In this document: positions 55,747 to 63,637 of the stretch, piece after piece
Position numbering within the stretch: position 1 is the stretch's first letter
How the letters are laid out: each line of letters begins with the position of its first letter
Source of the DNA: an uncultured Pelagibacteraceae bacterium
GTDB taxonomy: Bacteria > Pseudomonadota > Alphaproteobacteria > Pelagibacterales > Pelagibacteraceae
DNA length: 64,000 bases
Assembly (NCBI GenBank): GCA_902628635.1
Contig: CACONQ010000002.1
Coordinates: 62,001 to 126,000, forward strand
Direction of reading: 5' to 3'
Notes under the pieces: generated by a model
What the model was told of the DNA's origin: nothing
Databases searched by the model: none
What the model saw: the letters and a program-made list of their open reading frames with translations, nothing else
Position numbers and translations under genes: made by a program

Positions 55747-56229
55747 ATGGAAAATTTGTTAAATAAGGAAGCTGTCAAAAGAGTGATACAGGCATTAGAA
55801 AATTTCAATAAATCTTATCGTGTTCAAATATTAGATCAATCTGCAAGGACTGCATTAGATGCATCAAAAGCTTTACAATGTGAAGTGGGAGCTATTGTTA
55901 AAAGTCTTTTAATTAGGACAGAGGACACATTTATACTTTGTCTAATTTCTGGTGATAAACGCTGTTCCTTAAATAAACTAAAAAAAATTACTGGCAAAAA
56001 GGATGTTTGTATGGCTAATGCTGAATCTGTAAAAACACAGACAGGCTTTACAATTGGCGGAGTTTCTCCAATTGGTTTAAGGAATAAGATTGAAATTATG
56101 ATTGATAACCAACTTAATAGATTTAATGATATTTATGCAGCTGCTGGTCACCCTAATGCAATTTTTAAAATTGATTTAGAAAATTTATTGAAAATTACTA
56201 ATGGAAAAATTATGGAGATTTCCGAATGA
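55747..56229 (+). CDS. ybaK: YbaK/EbsC-family aminoacyl-tRNA deacylase
   Basis: 160-aa trans-editing protein of the YbaK/ProX superfamily that removes wrongly attached amino acids from tRNA. Seen: the conserved KSLLIRTEDTFILCLISGDKR stretch (split: VKSLLIRTED, LCLISGDKR), GFTIGGVSPIGL, and YAAAGHPNAIFKI at the end. The catalytic lysine is expected in the VKSLL segment. Specificity (Cys-tRNAPro, Ala-tRNAPro or other) is not clear. It overlaps the following DMT permease gene by 4 bases. Confidence 0.9.
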   Translation: MENLLNKEAVKRVIQALENFNKSYRVQILDQSARTALDASKALQCEVGAIVKSLLIRTEDTFILCLISGDKRCSLNKLKKITGKKDVCMANAESVKTQTGFTIGGVSPIGLRNKIEIMIDNQLNRFNDIYAAAGHPNAIFKIDLENLLKITNGKIMEISE

Positions 56230-57113
56230 AACATCCAACATTAACAGATTATACTTTGCTTGTTATCTTGGCTTTAATTTGGGCTTCGGCTTTTTTTAAC
56301 ATAAAAATATCAACGTACTCATTTGGACCTGTAACAATTGCTTTTCTAAGAGTTTTACTTGGATCAATACCTGTTCTTTTACTTTGCTATTATAAAAAAA
56401 TTAAAATTGAGGCTTTCTCAAAGGATTGGCCTTGGTTTGCCTCTATAGGTTTCATAAATTTAGTTGTACCCTTTTTTTTAATAGCTTATGGAGTTAAATC
56501 TGTTCAAAGTAATCTAGCAGCAATTCTTATGTCGACTACACCTTTGAGCTCAACAATACTTGGACATTTTTTTACAAAAAACGAGAAATTTAATTTAATA
56601 AAAACAATAGGAGTACTTATTGGTTTTTTTGGAATAGTTTATTTATTTTCAGATAATATTGTAATTAATGAAAATAATTTTATTTCAGCATTACTGATAT
56701 TATTTGGTTCAACTTGTTATGTAATTGGTGGAGTTTTAACTTTAAAAATAAGTAAAAAAAGAAACGAAAACGTTACAGGGTCAATTCTAATTTGGGCAAC
56801 AATTATACTTTTACCAATTGTAAGTTTTTTAGAGCAACCTTGGAATTATACGCCAAGACTTGACTCGACAATATCAGTGATTTATTTAGGAGTAGTATCA
56901 ACGGGCATTGCTTGGTTATTACGATTTAGAATATTAAAACAAAATGGATTAATATTTCAGTCACAAGTAGCTTATTTAATACCAATTTTTGGTGTTATTT
57001 TAAGTTATATTTTTTTAAAAGAAGTTATTACCACAAAAGTACTTATTTCTTTATTAGCGATAATTATCGGAATTTATTTTGTAAAAAAAGGTGATCAAAA
57101 GAAGCTTATTTAA
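56226..57113 (+). CDS. DMT-superfamily (EamA) permease
   Basis: 295-aa ten-helix permease with two EamA repeats (about 10-140 and 150-288). The typical start of the family is ILALIWASAFFNIKIS and the second repeat begins with an AliLFGSTCYVIGGV-like helix. A basic tail (KKGDQKK) follows the last helix. The 4-base overlap with ybaK shows they share a message, though a functional link is not obvious. Its end overlaps convergent homocysteine methyltransferase by 8 bases. Substrate unknown. Confidence 0.88.
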   Translation: MKHPTLTDYTLLVILALIWASAFFNIKISTYSFGPVTIAFLRVLLGSIPVLLLCYYKKIKIEAFSKDWPWFASIGFINLVVPFFLIAYGVKSVQSNLAAILMSTTPLSSTILGHFFTKNEKFNLIKTIGVLIGFFGIVYLFSDNIVINENNFISALLILFGSTCYVIGGVLTLKISKKRNENVTGSILIWATIILLPIVSFLEQPWNYTPRLDSTISVIYLGVVSTGIAWLLRFRILKQNGLIFQSQVAYLIPIFGVILSYIFLKEVITTKVLISLLAIIIGIYFVKKGDQKKLI

Positions 57114-58023
57114 GCTTTGATAATGCAGCTATATGTGAGGAATTTGTTTCGCAACAACCACCAAAAATTGTTGCTCCCTTGTCTTTAAGTCTCTTTGAAA
57201 AATTGTAAAAAATTTCACCAGTCACCTCCCTTCTAGAACCCATAATTTCATTTGGATTTTTTCCAATTTCATTAGGTTTAGAATGATTAAATTTATGTAC
57301 TGGCAAAGGTTCTTGCTCTTTCCATAGGTTGGCTTTAAACCCAAATGGTAAATCAAAAGATTTAAGTTTATCGATATGTTCTTCAATAATTTCTAATGAA
57401 ATACATGCCGCAATTATTCCAAGCCAATTATGTTTTTTATATTTTTTTAAAACCTCAGATATATCTTCACCTGTTGGAAGTTTTCCATTTTTTTTAAAGT
57501 GTAATCCTACTAAAACTGGCTTATTGAATTTTTCAATTATATCTAGAGCAATTTCAACTTCCCAGCTACTAGAAAAAACATCTAAATAGAAAAAATCTAT
57601 GTATGGATTTATTAACTGAGATTGCTCTTTAAAATTTTTTTCAATGATAGTTTTATCTCTTTCATCCGGAACATAAGTACCATTTTGCGGAGGTAAGCCG
57701 CCGGCAATCAAAACATTTTTTTTCGAAATGTCTCTAGCTTTTACAGCCAACTCACCAGCTTTTTTATTTATATATTCAAAAGTATTTTCCACTTTGTTTT
57801 GTTCAAGCCTAACCTTTCTTGCGCTAAAGTTATTAGTTACAATTACATCAGCTCCAGCATCAATAAATGATCGATGAGTATCGACAATTAAACCGTGATT
57901 TTCCTCATTTATTAGAGCGCTTGCAGACCAAAGAGTTCCTTTTGAAATTAGACCTCTTGCAAGCAACTCTTGCCCCATACCTCCATCAAGAATTTTTATA
58001 GTTTTAAAAAAGTCAGTTTTCAT
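57106..58023 (-). CDS. Homocysteine S-methyltransferase family protein
   Basis: 305-aa TIM-barrel enzyme of the family that moves a methyl group to homocysteine (MmuM, betaine-homocysteine methyltransferase, MetH N-domain). The zinc ligands are C207 (IIAACIS) and the C290-C291 pair (FGGCCETNSSHI). The start ILDGGMGQELLARG and DVIVTNNFSARK are typical. It is closer in size to MmuM (S-methylmethionine) than to betaine enzymes, but the methyl donor cannot be fixed from sequence. SAR11 uses such enzymes with osmolyte-derived methyl groups. The 147-bp upstream spacer holds the parS-like palindrome. Confidence 0.88.
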   Translation of the reverse strand: MKTDFFKTIKILDGGMGQELLARGLISKGTLWSASALINEENHGLIVDTHRSFIDAGADVIVTNNFSARKVRLEQNKVENTFEYINKKAGELAVKARDISKKNVLIAGGLPPQNGTYVPDERDKTIIEKNFKEQSQLINPYIDFFYLDVFSSSWEVEIALDIIEKFNKPVLVGLHFKKNGKLPTGEDISEVLKKYKKHNWLGIIAACISLEIIEEHIDKLKSFDLPFGFKANLWKEQEPLPVHKFNHSKPNEIGKNPNEIMGSRREVTGEIFYNFSKRLKDKGATIFGGCCETNSSHIAALSKLK

Positions 58024-58138
58024 CGCTCCTAAGCATACATTGAAACTTCAATTATAGGTAGAATAAATATTAAATTACATACATCATGTAGTAGATTTAA
58101 AAAATAATATTAATATTTTCAATCGCAGGTTTTTCTGT

Positions 58139-58154
58139 GGTTTCACGTGAAATT
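58139..58154. other. parS-like palindrome
   Basis: The 16 bases GGTTTCACGTGAAATT match the bacterial ParB target TGTTNCACGTGAAACA at 13 of 16 positions, including the whole central TTTCACGTGAAA. It lies in a 147-bp non-coding divergent spacer between the homocysteine methyltransferase and a DMT permease gene, 17 bases before the latter's ATG. It could be a centromere-like site or the operator of a local regulator with a similar palindrome. No parA/parB genes are in the window. Confidence 0.5.
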
Positions 58155-58170
58155 AATATAGGTATAATTA

Positions 58171-59028
58171 ATGATAAAGCTGTTTCCAATAATATTTATA
58201 TTACTTTGGTCTTCTGCATTTATAACTACAAAACCTATTATAGACTATAGTGATCCTTTTGCTGCTTTAGCATTTAGATTTTTTTTTGTTTCAATAGGCT
58301 TTTTTATTTTTTCTATTTTTGCAAACAACACTTTAAAATCTTCAAATAAAAATGTTATTCAATCAATTTTAAGCGGAGTTCTTTTTCACGGATTTTACTT
58401 GGGAGGAGTTTTTTATTCAATTTCAATTGGAATGCCCACAGGTATCACAGCATTAATTGTAACTTTACAACCAGTTTTAACAAATATCTTAGCAGGCCCG
58501 TTGCTTAATGAAAAAATAACAAAACCCCAATGGATCGGTATGATATTGGGATTTGCTGGGGCAAGTCTTGTACTTGGTTTAGATATTGGTAATAACTTAC
58601 CTTTAAATGGTGTTTTAGCCGCTTTTATAAGTCTTTTTGCAATTACATTTTCAACACTTTGGCAAAAAAAATTAAGTAATAATTTGCCACTTTCTTCAAG
58701 CAATATGTATCAAGCAATAGGGGGGTGCTTATTTCATATTTTAGTTATTATGTTTTTCGCAAAACCTGAAATCTCTTTTACCCCAACTTTTATATTGGCA
58801 ATGTCGCATCAAATTTTATTAGTATCTTTTGGTGCTTTTACTATCCTAATGTATTTAATAAAAAATAACTCAGCTAGTAAAACTGTTTCTGTTTTTTTTC
58901 TAATACCACCAACTTCAGCGATTATTGCATGGATATTTCTAAATGAAACGCTTAATTCAATCGATATATTTGGTTTTTTTGTTGCAACTGTAGGAGTTTA
59001 CATAGCAACAAGAAAAGAAAAAATTTAA
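58171..59028 (+). CDS. DMT-superfamily (EamA) permease
   Basis: 285-aa ten-helix permease, two EamA repeats (about 1-130 and 140-280). The N-terminus PIIFILLWSSAFITTKPIIDYSDP carries the typical SSAF signature and the second repeat ends in IFGFFVATVGVYIATRK. Substrate unknown. It is preceded by the parS-like palindrome and has no cotranscribed partner: the next gene is convergent, 2 bases past its stop. Fourth EamA permease of this window, not obviously a recent duplicate of the others. Confidence 0.87.
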   Translation: MIKLFPIIFILLWSSAFITTKPIIDYSDPFAALAFRFFFVSIGFFIFSIFANNTLKSSNKNVIQSILSGVLFHGFYLGGVFYSISIGMPTGITALIVTLQPVLTNILAGPLLNEKITKPQWIGMILGFAGASLVLGLDIGNNLPLNGVLAAFISLFAITFSTLWQKKLSNNLPLSSSNMYQAIGGCLFHILVIMFFAKPEISFTPTFILAMSHQILLVSFGAFTILMYLIKNNSASKTVSVFFLIPPTSAIIAWIFLNETLNSIDIFGFFVATVGVYIATRKEKI

Positions 59029-59030
59029 AT

Positions 59031-59501
59031 TTATTTTTTAAGTTTAGATGAAAACATCAGATTTTCAGCATTAAAGTTATTTTTATTTTTGCTTATAAAA
59101 TCTTCCATTAGTTTAATTTTATCTTCCTCAAATTCAGATACTTTTCTTTGGCCTAAATCAACATATAAAGATAAAATTTCAATAGTGGATGCCAAATATT
59201 TTTGCTCACTGTGAACCATCTCTAACTTATATTGTAATCTTTTTTTATCGTGATCAAAATAGAGTAGATTTACATCAACTTGGTCACCTTCTTTCACCTC
59301 TTGATTATACGTGATATGAGATTCAACAACCATTGTGCTTTTCTTTGTACTCTTTGCTGAAGCTTCACCCATGTTAAATGATGTCATTAATTTTTCTGCA
59401 CCGTAAAGGTCAAAAATTAAAACATAGTAAGCCACATTCATGTGATTGTTATAATCTGTCCAATCTTTTAAAATTTTTTGCGAAGTTAAATGAATTGCCA
59501 T
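59031..59501 (-). CDS. 4HBT-type acyl-CoA thioesterase
   Basis: Hot-dog fold thioesterase, 156 aa from the ATG at 59501 (MAIHLTSQKILKDW); the open frame reaches 59564 but homology starts here. The active-site aspartate is in DWTDYNNHMNVAYYVLIFD, the 4-hydroxybenzoyl-CoA/YbgC-type signature. In several marine alphaproteobacteria a related thioesterase accompanies carnitine metabolism, where it hydrolyses dehydrocarnitinyl or betainyl-CoA, but nothing here proves that substrate. It is convergent with a DMT permease (2-base gap) and divergent from the aldehyde dehydrogenase. Confidence 0.8.
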   Translation of the reverse strand: MAIHLTSQKILKDWTDYNNHMNVAYYVLIFDLYGAEKLMTSFNMGEASAKSTKKSTMVVESHITYNQEVKEGDQVDVNLLYFDHDKKRLQYKLEMVHSEQKYLASTIEILSLYVDLGQRKVSEFEEDKIKLMEDFISKNKNNFNAENLMFSSKLKK

Positions 59502-59626
59502 ATTTAAAAGAATTATTTTAGCATAAAACTTAGACTTTTTGATATTATAATTTTTCAACTTCAAATTGAAAATTATTTAACTCATTTACAAGGTTCATAA
59601 AAAGGTTTTTAATTTAACTTATATAA

Positions 59627-61327
59627 ATGGTTAAAAAGACAAAAAAGAGGAACAAGAAATCTAAAAAGTCGATTAAAAAATCTAAATCAAAAAAAAAGAC
59701 GACTAGAAAAATTTCTAAATCTTCAAAGCGAAAAAAAAGTCTTAAAACCAAATCAAAAAAGCGTAAAACAAATGGAGGAAAAATGAGCGCAGAAGCAATG
59801 AAAGTGTCTTCAGTTCTTGATACCTCTCATTTGAAGGTTAAATTTCCATTTAAGTCAAAATATGGAAACTACATTAATGGTAAGTTTGTAGAACCTAAAT
59901 CTGGTAAGTATTTTGACAATACTTCACCTATTTCAAATGAGGTTATCTGTACTATTGCACGATCAAATGAGAAAGACGTAGATGCAGCACTAGATGCTGC
60001 TCACGCAGCTTTCCCTAGTTGGGGCAAAACTTCAATAACGGAAAGATCAAACATTCTTTTAAAAATTGCTGACGTGATTGAGAAAAATCTTAATGTGTTA
60101 GCAACTGCAGAATGTTTAGATAATGGTAAGCCAATTAGAGAATGTATGGCAGCTGATTTACCGCTGGTAATAGATCATTGGAGATATTTTGCTGGGGTAA
60201 TCAGAGCAGAAGAGGGTTCAGTTGCTGAGATTAGTAACGGTGAATACTCTTATCACATTCCTGAGCCACTTGGAGTAGTCGGTCAAATTATACCGTGGAA
60301 CTTTCCATTATTAATGGCAACTTGGAAACTTGCTCCAGCTTTAGCTGCAGGAAACTGTGTAGTGTTAAAACCTGCTGAGCAAACACCAGCATCAATAATG
60401 TTACTTATGGAATTAATTGGAGATTTATTACCTCCAGGAGTAGTTAATATTGTAAGTGGCTTTGGTTTAGAAGCTGGTAAACCACTAGCATCATCAAAAA
60501 GAATCAGAAAGATTGCTTTTACAGGTGAAACAACGACTGGTCGTTTAATAATGCAATATGCATCACAAAACTTAATACCAATCACGTTGGAGCTAGGTGG
60601 AAAATCTCCAAACATTTTCTTTGAAGACGTTATGGCGAAAGATGACGACTTTTTAGACAAATGTCTTGAGGGTTTTGCAATGTTTACGTTAAACCAAGGT
60701 GAGGTATGTACTTGCCCAAGCAGAGTGTTAATACAAGAGTCTATCTATGACAAATTCATAGAAAAAGCTATTGCTAGAACTAAAGCTGTTAAGCAAGATA
60801 ATCCTTTAAAAATGGAAACTATGATCGGTGCACAAGCATCATTAGAGCAAATGGAGAAAATCAAATCTTATCTAGATTTAGGTAAGAAAGAAGGAGCCAA
60901 AGTTCTATGTGGTGGAAATGTTGCTAAGATCAATAGTGGTTTAGAAAAAGGTAACTATATCGAACCAACTATTTTCGAAGGTACAAACGACATGAGAATA
61001 TTCCAAGAAGAAATTTTTGGTCCAGTTGTCTCAGTAACTAAATTCAAAGATGAAAAAGAAGCATTAGAAATTGCTAATGATACTCTTTATGGTTTAGGTG
61101 CAGGTGTATGGACAAGAAATGGAAATCTTGCGTTTAGAATGGGTAGAGAGATACAAGCTGGAAGAGTTTGGACAAACTGTTATCACGCGTATCCTGCTCA
61201 TGCTGCTTTCGGCGGATATAAACAATCTGGTATCGGAAGAGAAACTCATAAAATGATGCTTAACCACTATAGACAGGTGAAAAATTTGCACGTGTCTTAC
61301 AGTGAGAAAAAATTAGGCTTCTTTTAG
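59627..61327 (+). CDS. aldB: Aldehyde dehydrogenase AldB/ExaC-type, with Lys-rich leader extension
   Basis: NAD(P)-dependent aldehyde dehydrogenase. The core (from about residue 53) resembles E. coli AldB and ExaC, acting on acetaldehyde and other short aldehydes. Signatures: [36 protein letters not shown], and the nucleophile C361 in [12 protein letters not shown] (C309 if counted from the internal start). The [18 protein letters not shown] ending is typical. The frame is open from an ATG at 59627 and encodes a 52-residue Lys/Ser/Arg-rich segment (starting [14 protein letters not shown]). An internal ATG at 59783 is preceded by GGAGG (59774-59778), so the ordinary enzyme most likely starts there (514 aa). 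The DUF779 gene follows. Confidence 0.93.
   Translation: MVKKTKKRNKKSKKSIKKSKSKKKTTRKISKSSKRKKSLKTKSKKRKTNGGKMSAEAMKVSSVLDTSHLKVKFPFKSKYGNYINGKFVEPKSGKYFDNTSPISNEVICTIARSNEKDVDAALDAAHAAFPSWGKTSITERSNILLKIADVIEKNLNVLATAECLDNGKPIRECMAADLPLVIDHWRYFAGVIRAEEGSVAEISNGEYSYHIPEPLGVVGQIIPWNFPLLMATWKLAPALAAGNCVVLKPAEQTPASIMLLMELIGDLLPPGVVNIVSGFGLEAGKPLASSKRIRKIAFTGETTTGRLIMQYASQNLIPITLELGGKSPNIFFEDVMAKDDDFLDKCLEGFAMFTLNQGEVCTCPSRVLIQESIYDKFIEKAIARTKAVKQDNPLKMETMIGAQASLEQMEKIKSYLDLGKKEGAKVLCGGNVAKINSGLEKGNYIEPTIFEGTNDMRIFQEEIFGPVVSVTKFKDEKEALEIANDTLYGLGAGVWTRNGNLAFRMGREIQAGRVWTNCYHAYPAHAAFGGYKQSGIGRETHKMMLNHYRQVKNLHVSYSEKKLGFF
59774..59785 (+). promoter_or_regulatory. Strong internal ribosome site of aldB
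   Basis: GGAGG at 59774-59778 sits 4 bases before the internal ATG at 59783-59785. It is one of the best Shine-Dalgarno matches in this window, where most genes have weak or no sites. It decides the probable main start of the aldehyde dehydrogenase, 52 codons inside the open frame. Confidence 0.7.
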
Positions 61328-61344
61328 AAACTAACTAATATATA

Positions 61345-61370
61345 ATGGCCCGTGAGGAATCACGGGCCAT
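61345..61370 (+). terminator. GNRA-capped hairpin terminator between aldB and DUF779 gene
   Basis: Perfect 11-bp stem (61345-61355 with 61360-61370) containing a GC-rich GGCCCG core, closed by a GGAA tetraloop (GNRA type), followed by ATTTTT. This is the strongest intrinsic-terminator shape in the window. The DUF779 ATG begins at 61377, straight after the T run, so the hairpin occupies its ribosome-binding region. Confidence 0.85.
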
Positions 61371-61376
61371 ATTTTT

Positions 61377-61730
61377 ATGAAAGTTAAAGCAACAGACTCA
61401 GCACTAAAACTAATTGAGGAGCTTAAAGCTCAACATGGAGATGAACTTTTATTTCATCAATCTGGTGGGTGCTGTGATGGTAGCGCTCCAATGTGCTATC
61501 CAAGAAATGAGTACATGGTCGGAAACAGCGATGTAAAACTGGGGGAGATTGGTGGAATTCCTTTTTATATGAATGATGATCAATACGAGAAATGGAAACA
61601 TACTGATTTAACAATAGATGCTGTTAAAGGTATTGGAGGAATGTTTTCCCTCGATAACGGAACTGGAAAAAGATTTTTAACAAAATCAGAGATATGTTTA
61701 GTCGTTGATAACGACAAATCTAAAAATTAA
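61377..61730 (+). CDS. DUF779 protein
   Basis: 117-aa soluble protein of the DUF779 family, which is regularly encoded beside AldB/ExaC-type aldehyde dehydrogenases. It has conserved cysteines and histidine in FHQSGGCCDGSAPMCYP that look like a metal or redox site, and the block DLTIDAVKGIGGMFSLDNG. Function unproven; a helper role for the dehydrogenase is the usual suggestion. No Shine-Dalgarno can be present: the 6 bases before ATG are the T run of the hairpin. It may be translated by read-through mRNA only, by leaderless initiation, or coupled in some other way. Confidence 0.88.
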   Translation: MKVKATDSALKLIEELKAQHGDELLFHQSGGCCDGSAPMCYPRNEYMVGNSDVKLGEIGGIPFYMNDDQYEKWKHTDLTIDAVKGIGGMFSLDNGTGKRFLTKSEICLVVDNDKSKN

Positions 61731-61732
61731 TC

Positions 61733-61754
61733 CCTCTGCAGCACATTACAGAGG
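61733..61754. terminator. Small bidirectional hairpin between DUF779 and GYD genes
   Basis: CCTCTG (61733-61738) and CAGAGG (61749-61754) pair around a 10-base loop in the 39-bp gap between two convergent genes. It is followed by AAAATAAAATTT on the plus strand, so the U run is better for the plus-strand DUF779 transcript only if stacked T follow, which they do not. Weak candidate by position. Confidence 0.35.
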
Positions 61755-61769
61755 AAAATAAAATTTAAA

Positions 61770-62093
61770 TTAACCAGCTGGTTTATAAGACGCCAAAGCT
61801 TTAGCAGCCATTTCAGCAGTCTTGTTCATATCCATTTCTTCCAAGATTGTAAAATTTTTTATAGAACCAGTTGCCTCTACTGCTAATTTTACCGCCGCAA
61901 CACCATCAAAGCCAGTGCCGCTTACAACACCAACAAAATCATAAGTTCCTCTTGTTATAGAAAAAGATTCCATTTTTCCACCTACAGCTTGTGAAAGGGC
62001 TGTTGCTGCCGCTGCTCTATCTTGTTTCGGATCTCCAATAAATCCTTTAAAAGCTTGACCAGTATAATTACCCATTACATAATATTTAGCCAT
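61770..62093 (-). CDS. GYD-domain protein
   Basis: 107-aa protein of the GYD family (ferredoxin-like alpha/beta barrel), with the signature tripeptide region seen as TRGTYDFVGVV (about 48-58). It also has YVMGNYTGQAFKGF at the start and an Ala-rich helix ending AEMAAKALASYKPAG. Members are small cytoplasmic proteins without a known reaction. It uses a less AT-rich composition than its neighbours, suggesting good expression. Transcribed away from the second aldehyde dehydrogenase across a 95-bp spacer in which I see no clear motif. Confidence 0.85.
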   Translation of the reverse strand: MAKYYVMGNYTGQAFKGFIGDPKQDRAAAATALSQAVGGKMESFSITRGTYDFVGVVSGTGFDGVAAVKLAVEATGSIKNFTILEEMDMNKTAEMAAKALASYKPAG

Positions 62094-62188
62094 ATTTACT
62101 CCTTTTGTTTAAAATATTATAACATCTTAAATAAGGAAAAATTAAAATATTAGCTTCAAGCCTCAACTTGAAATAGAATAAAAAAAAT

Positions 62189-63631
62189 ATGTACGAAAAA
62201 TTTGGACAATTCATTGATGGCAAATGGAAGCAGTCTTCAGATAAAAAAACTTATGAAGTAATCAATCCTGCAAATGAGGAAATAATTGGGAATGCATCTA
62301 AAGCCACTCCTAAGGATGTTGAGGAAGCATTAAAGTCTGCAGAGAAAGGCTTAAGCGTTTGGAGAAATACATCACCCTGGCAACGAAGCTACACTTTGAG
62401 AAAGATTGCTGACAAAATGAGAGAGAAACAGGATATTTTAGCAAAATGGATGACATTAGAAGTTGGAAAACCATTCGCAGAGGCGAAAGGTGAAGTAAGT
62501 GGCTCAGCAGATATTTTTGAATGGAATGCTGAGGAAACAAAAAGAATTTATGGTCAAACAGTTGAGAGTAGATTTCAAGATACAAGAGTTCATGTATATT
62601 ATCAACCAGTTGGAGTTGTTGCAGCATTATCGCCGTGGAATTTTCCACTAGTATTATCTGCTAGAAAAATTTCAACGGCTCTGGCAGCAGGATGTTCAGT
62701 AATTATTAAACCCGATGTTATAACACCAGGAACAGTTATGGAGCTAGTTGATATTTGCCGAGAATGCGGTGTGCCTCCAGGAGTAGTAAATTTACTTTCA
62801 GGAGATCCTCCAAGTATTGCTACACAGCTAATTTCCTCTGATATAGTAAAAAAAATTTCTATTACAGGATCTTCAAGGGTTGGAAAATTAATTTTAAAAC
62901 AGGCTGCTGATAAAGTGCAAAGGGTTACCATGGAATTAAGTGGTCATTCTCCATTTATTGTTTTTGATGATGCCGATATTAAAAAGGCCACGGATATGGC
63001 AATTTCTGCTAAATTTAGAAACAATGGGCAAGTTTGTATATCACCCAACAGATTTTATATACAAGAGAGTAAAAAAGATGAATTCGTAAATCTTTTCATT
63101 GAAAAAACAAAAAAATTAAAAATTGGAAACGGAATGGATCCGGATGTCCAATTGGGTCCTTTAACTACTAAAAAAAGATTAAATGAGGTTGAGGAATTAG
63201 TTGAAACTACAAAAAAAGAAGGGGCCAAAGTTCTCTTAGGTGGAAAAAGACCTCAAGGATTTAACAAAGGTTATTTTTATGAACCAACTGTGTTTGATAA
63301 TGTAAAAGATGACTTCACTATTATGAAAGTTGAACCATTTGGACCTTTAGTTCCAATGCTTTCTTTTAAAACATTTGATGAGGTAATCGAAAGAGCAAAT
63401 AATCATGAACTTGGCTTATCAAGTTATATTTGCACAAACTCAATGGAGAAAGCTCACAGGGCTTCTGAACTAATGGAAGCAGGCACGGTAGCTGTCAACA
63501 CTCCACTAGTAGCACTTGCTGAAGCACCATTTGGAGGAATAAAACAAGCGGGTTACGGTAGAGAAGGTGGTTCAATGGCTATAAAAGATTATTTAAATGT
63601 AAAATATACGCACCTTGGATTAAAGGGTTAG
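62189..63631 (+). CDS. Aldehyde dehydrogenase, succinate-semialdehyde type
   Basis: 480-aa aldehyde dehydrogenase of the GabD-like branch. Signatures: LSPWNFPLVLSARKISTALAAG, the catalytic glutamate in TMELSGHSPFIVFDDAD, and the nucleophile C283 in NNGQVCISPNRFYI. The ending GGIKQAGYGREGGSMAIKDYLNVKYTHL closely fits succinate-semialdehyde dehydrogenases, but substrate assignment in this branch is unreliable (glutarate, glycolaldehyde and other substrates occur). ppc starts 6 bases after its stop, so both are likely on one mRNA. Confidence 0.9.
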   Translation: MYEKFGQFIDGKWKQSSDKKTYEVINPANEEIIGNASKATPKDVEEALKSAEKGLSVWRNTSPWQRSYTLRKIADKMREKQDILAKWMTLEVGKPFAEAKGEVSGSADIFEWNAEETKRIYGQTVESRFQDTRVHVYYQPVGVVAALSPWNFPLVLSARKISTALAAGCSVIIKPDVITPGTVMELVDICRECGVPPGVVNLLSGDPPSIATQLISSDIVKKISITGSSRVGKLILKQAADKVQRVTMELSGHSPFIVFDDADIKKATDMAISAKFRNNGQVCISPNRFYIQESKKDEFVNLFIEKTKKLKIGNGMDPDVQLGPLTTKKRLNEVEELVETTKKEGAKVLLGGKRPQGFNKGYFYEPTVFDNVKDDFTIMKVEPFGPLVPMLSFKTFDEVIERANNHELGLSSYICTNSMEKAHRASELMEAGTVAVNTPLVALAEAPFGGIKQAGYGREGGSMAIKDYLNVKYTHLGLKG

Positions 63632-63637
63632 TATTAA

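Noticed and set aside
58024-58170. SAM-type riboswitch upstream of the homocysteine methyltransferase
   Set aside because: SAR11 uses small SAM riboswitches before such genes, so I looked in the 147-base leader, but found no convincing pseudoknot core; the region is explained only by the parS-like palindrome and AT-rich sequence.
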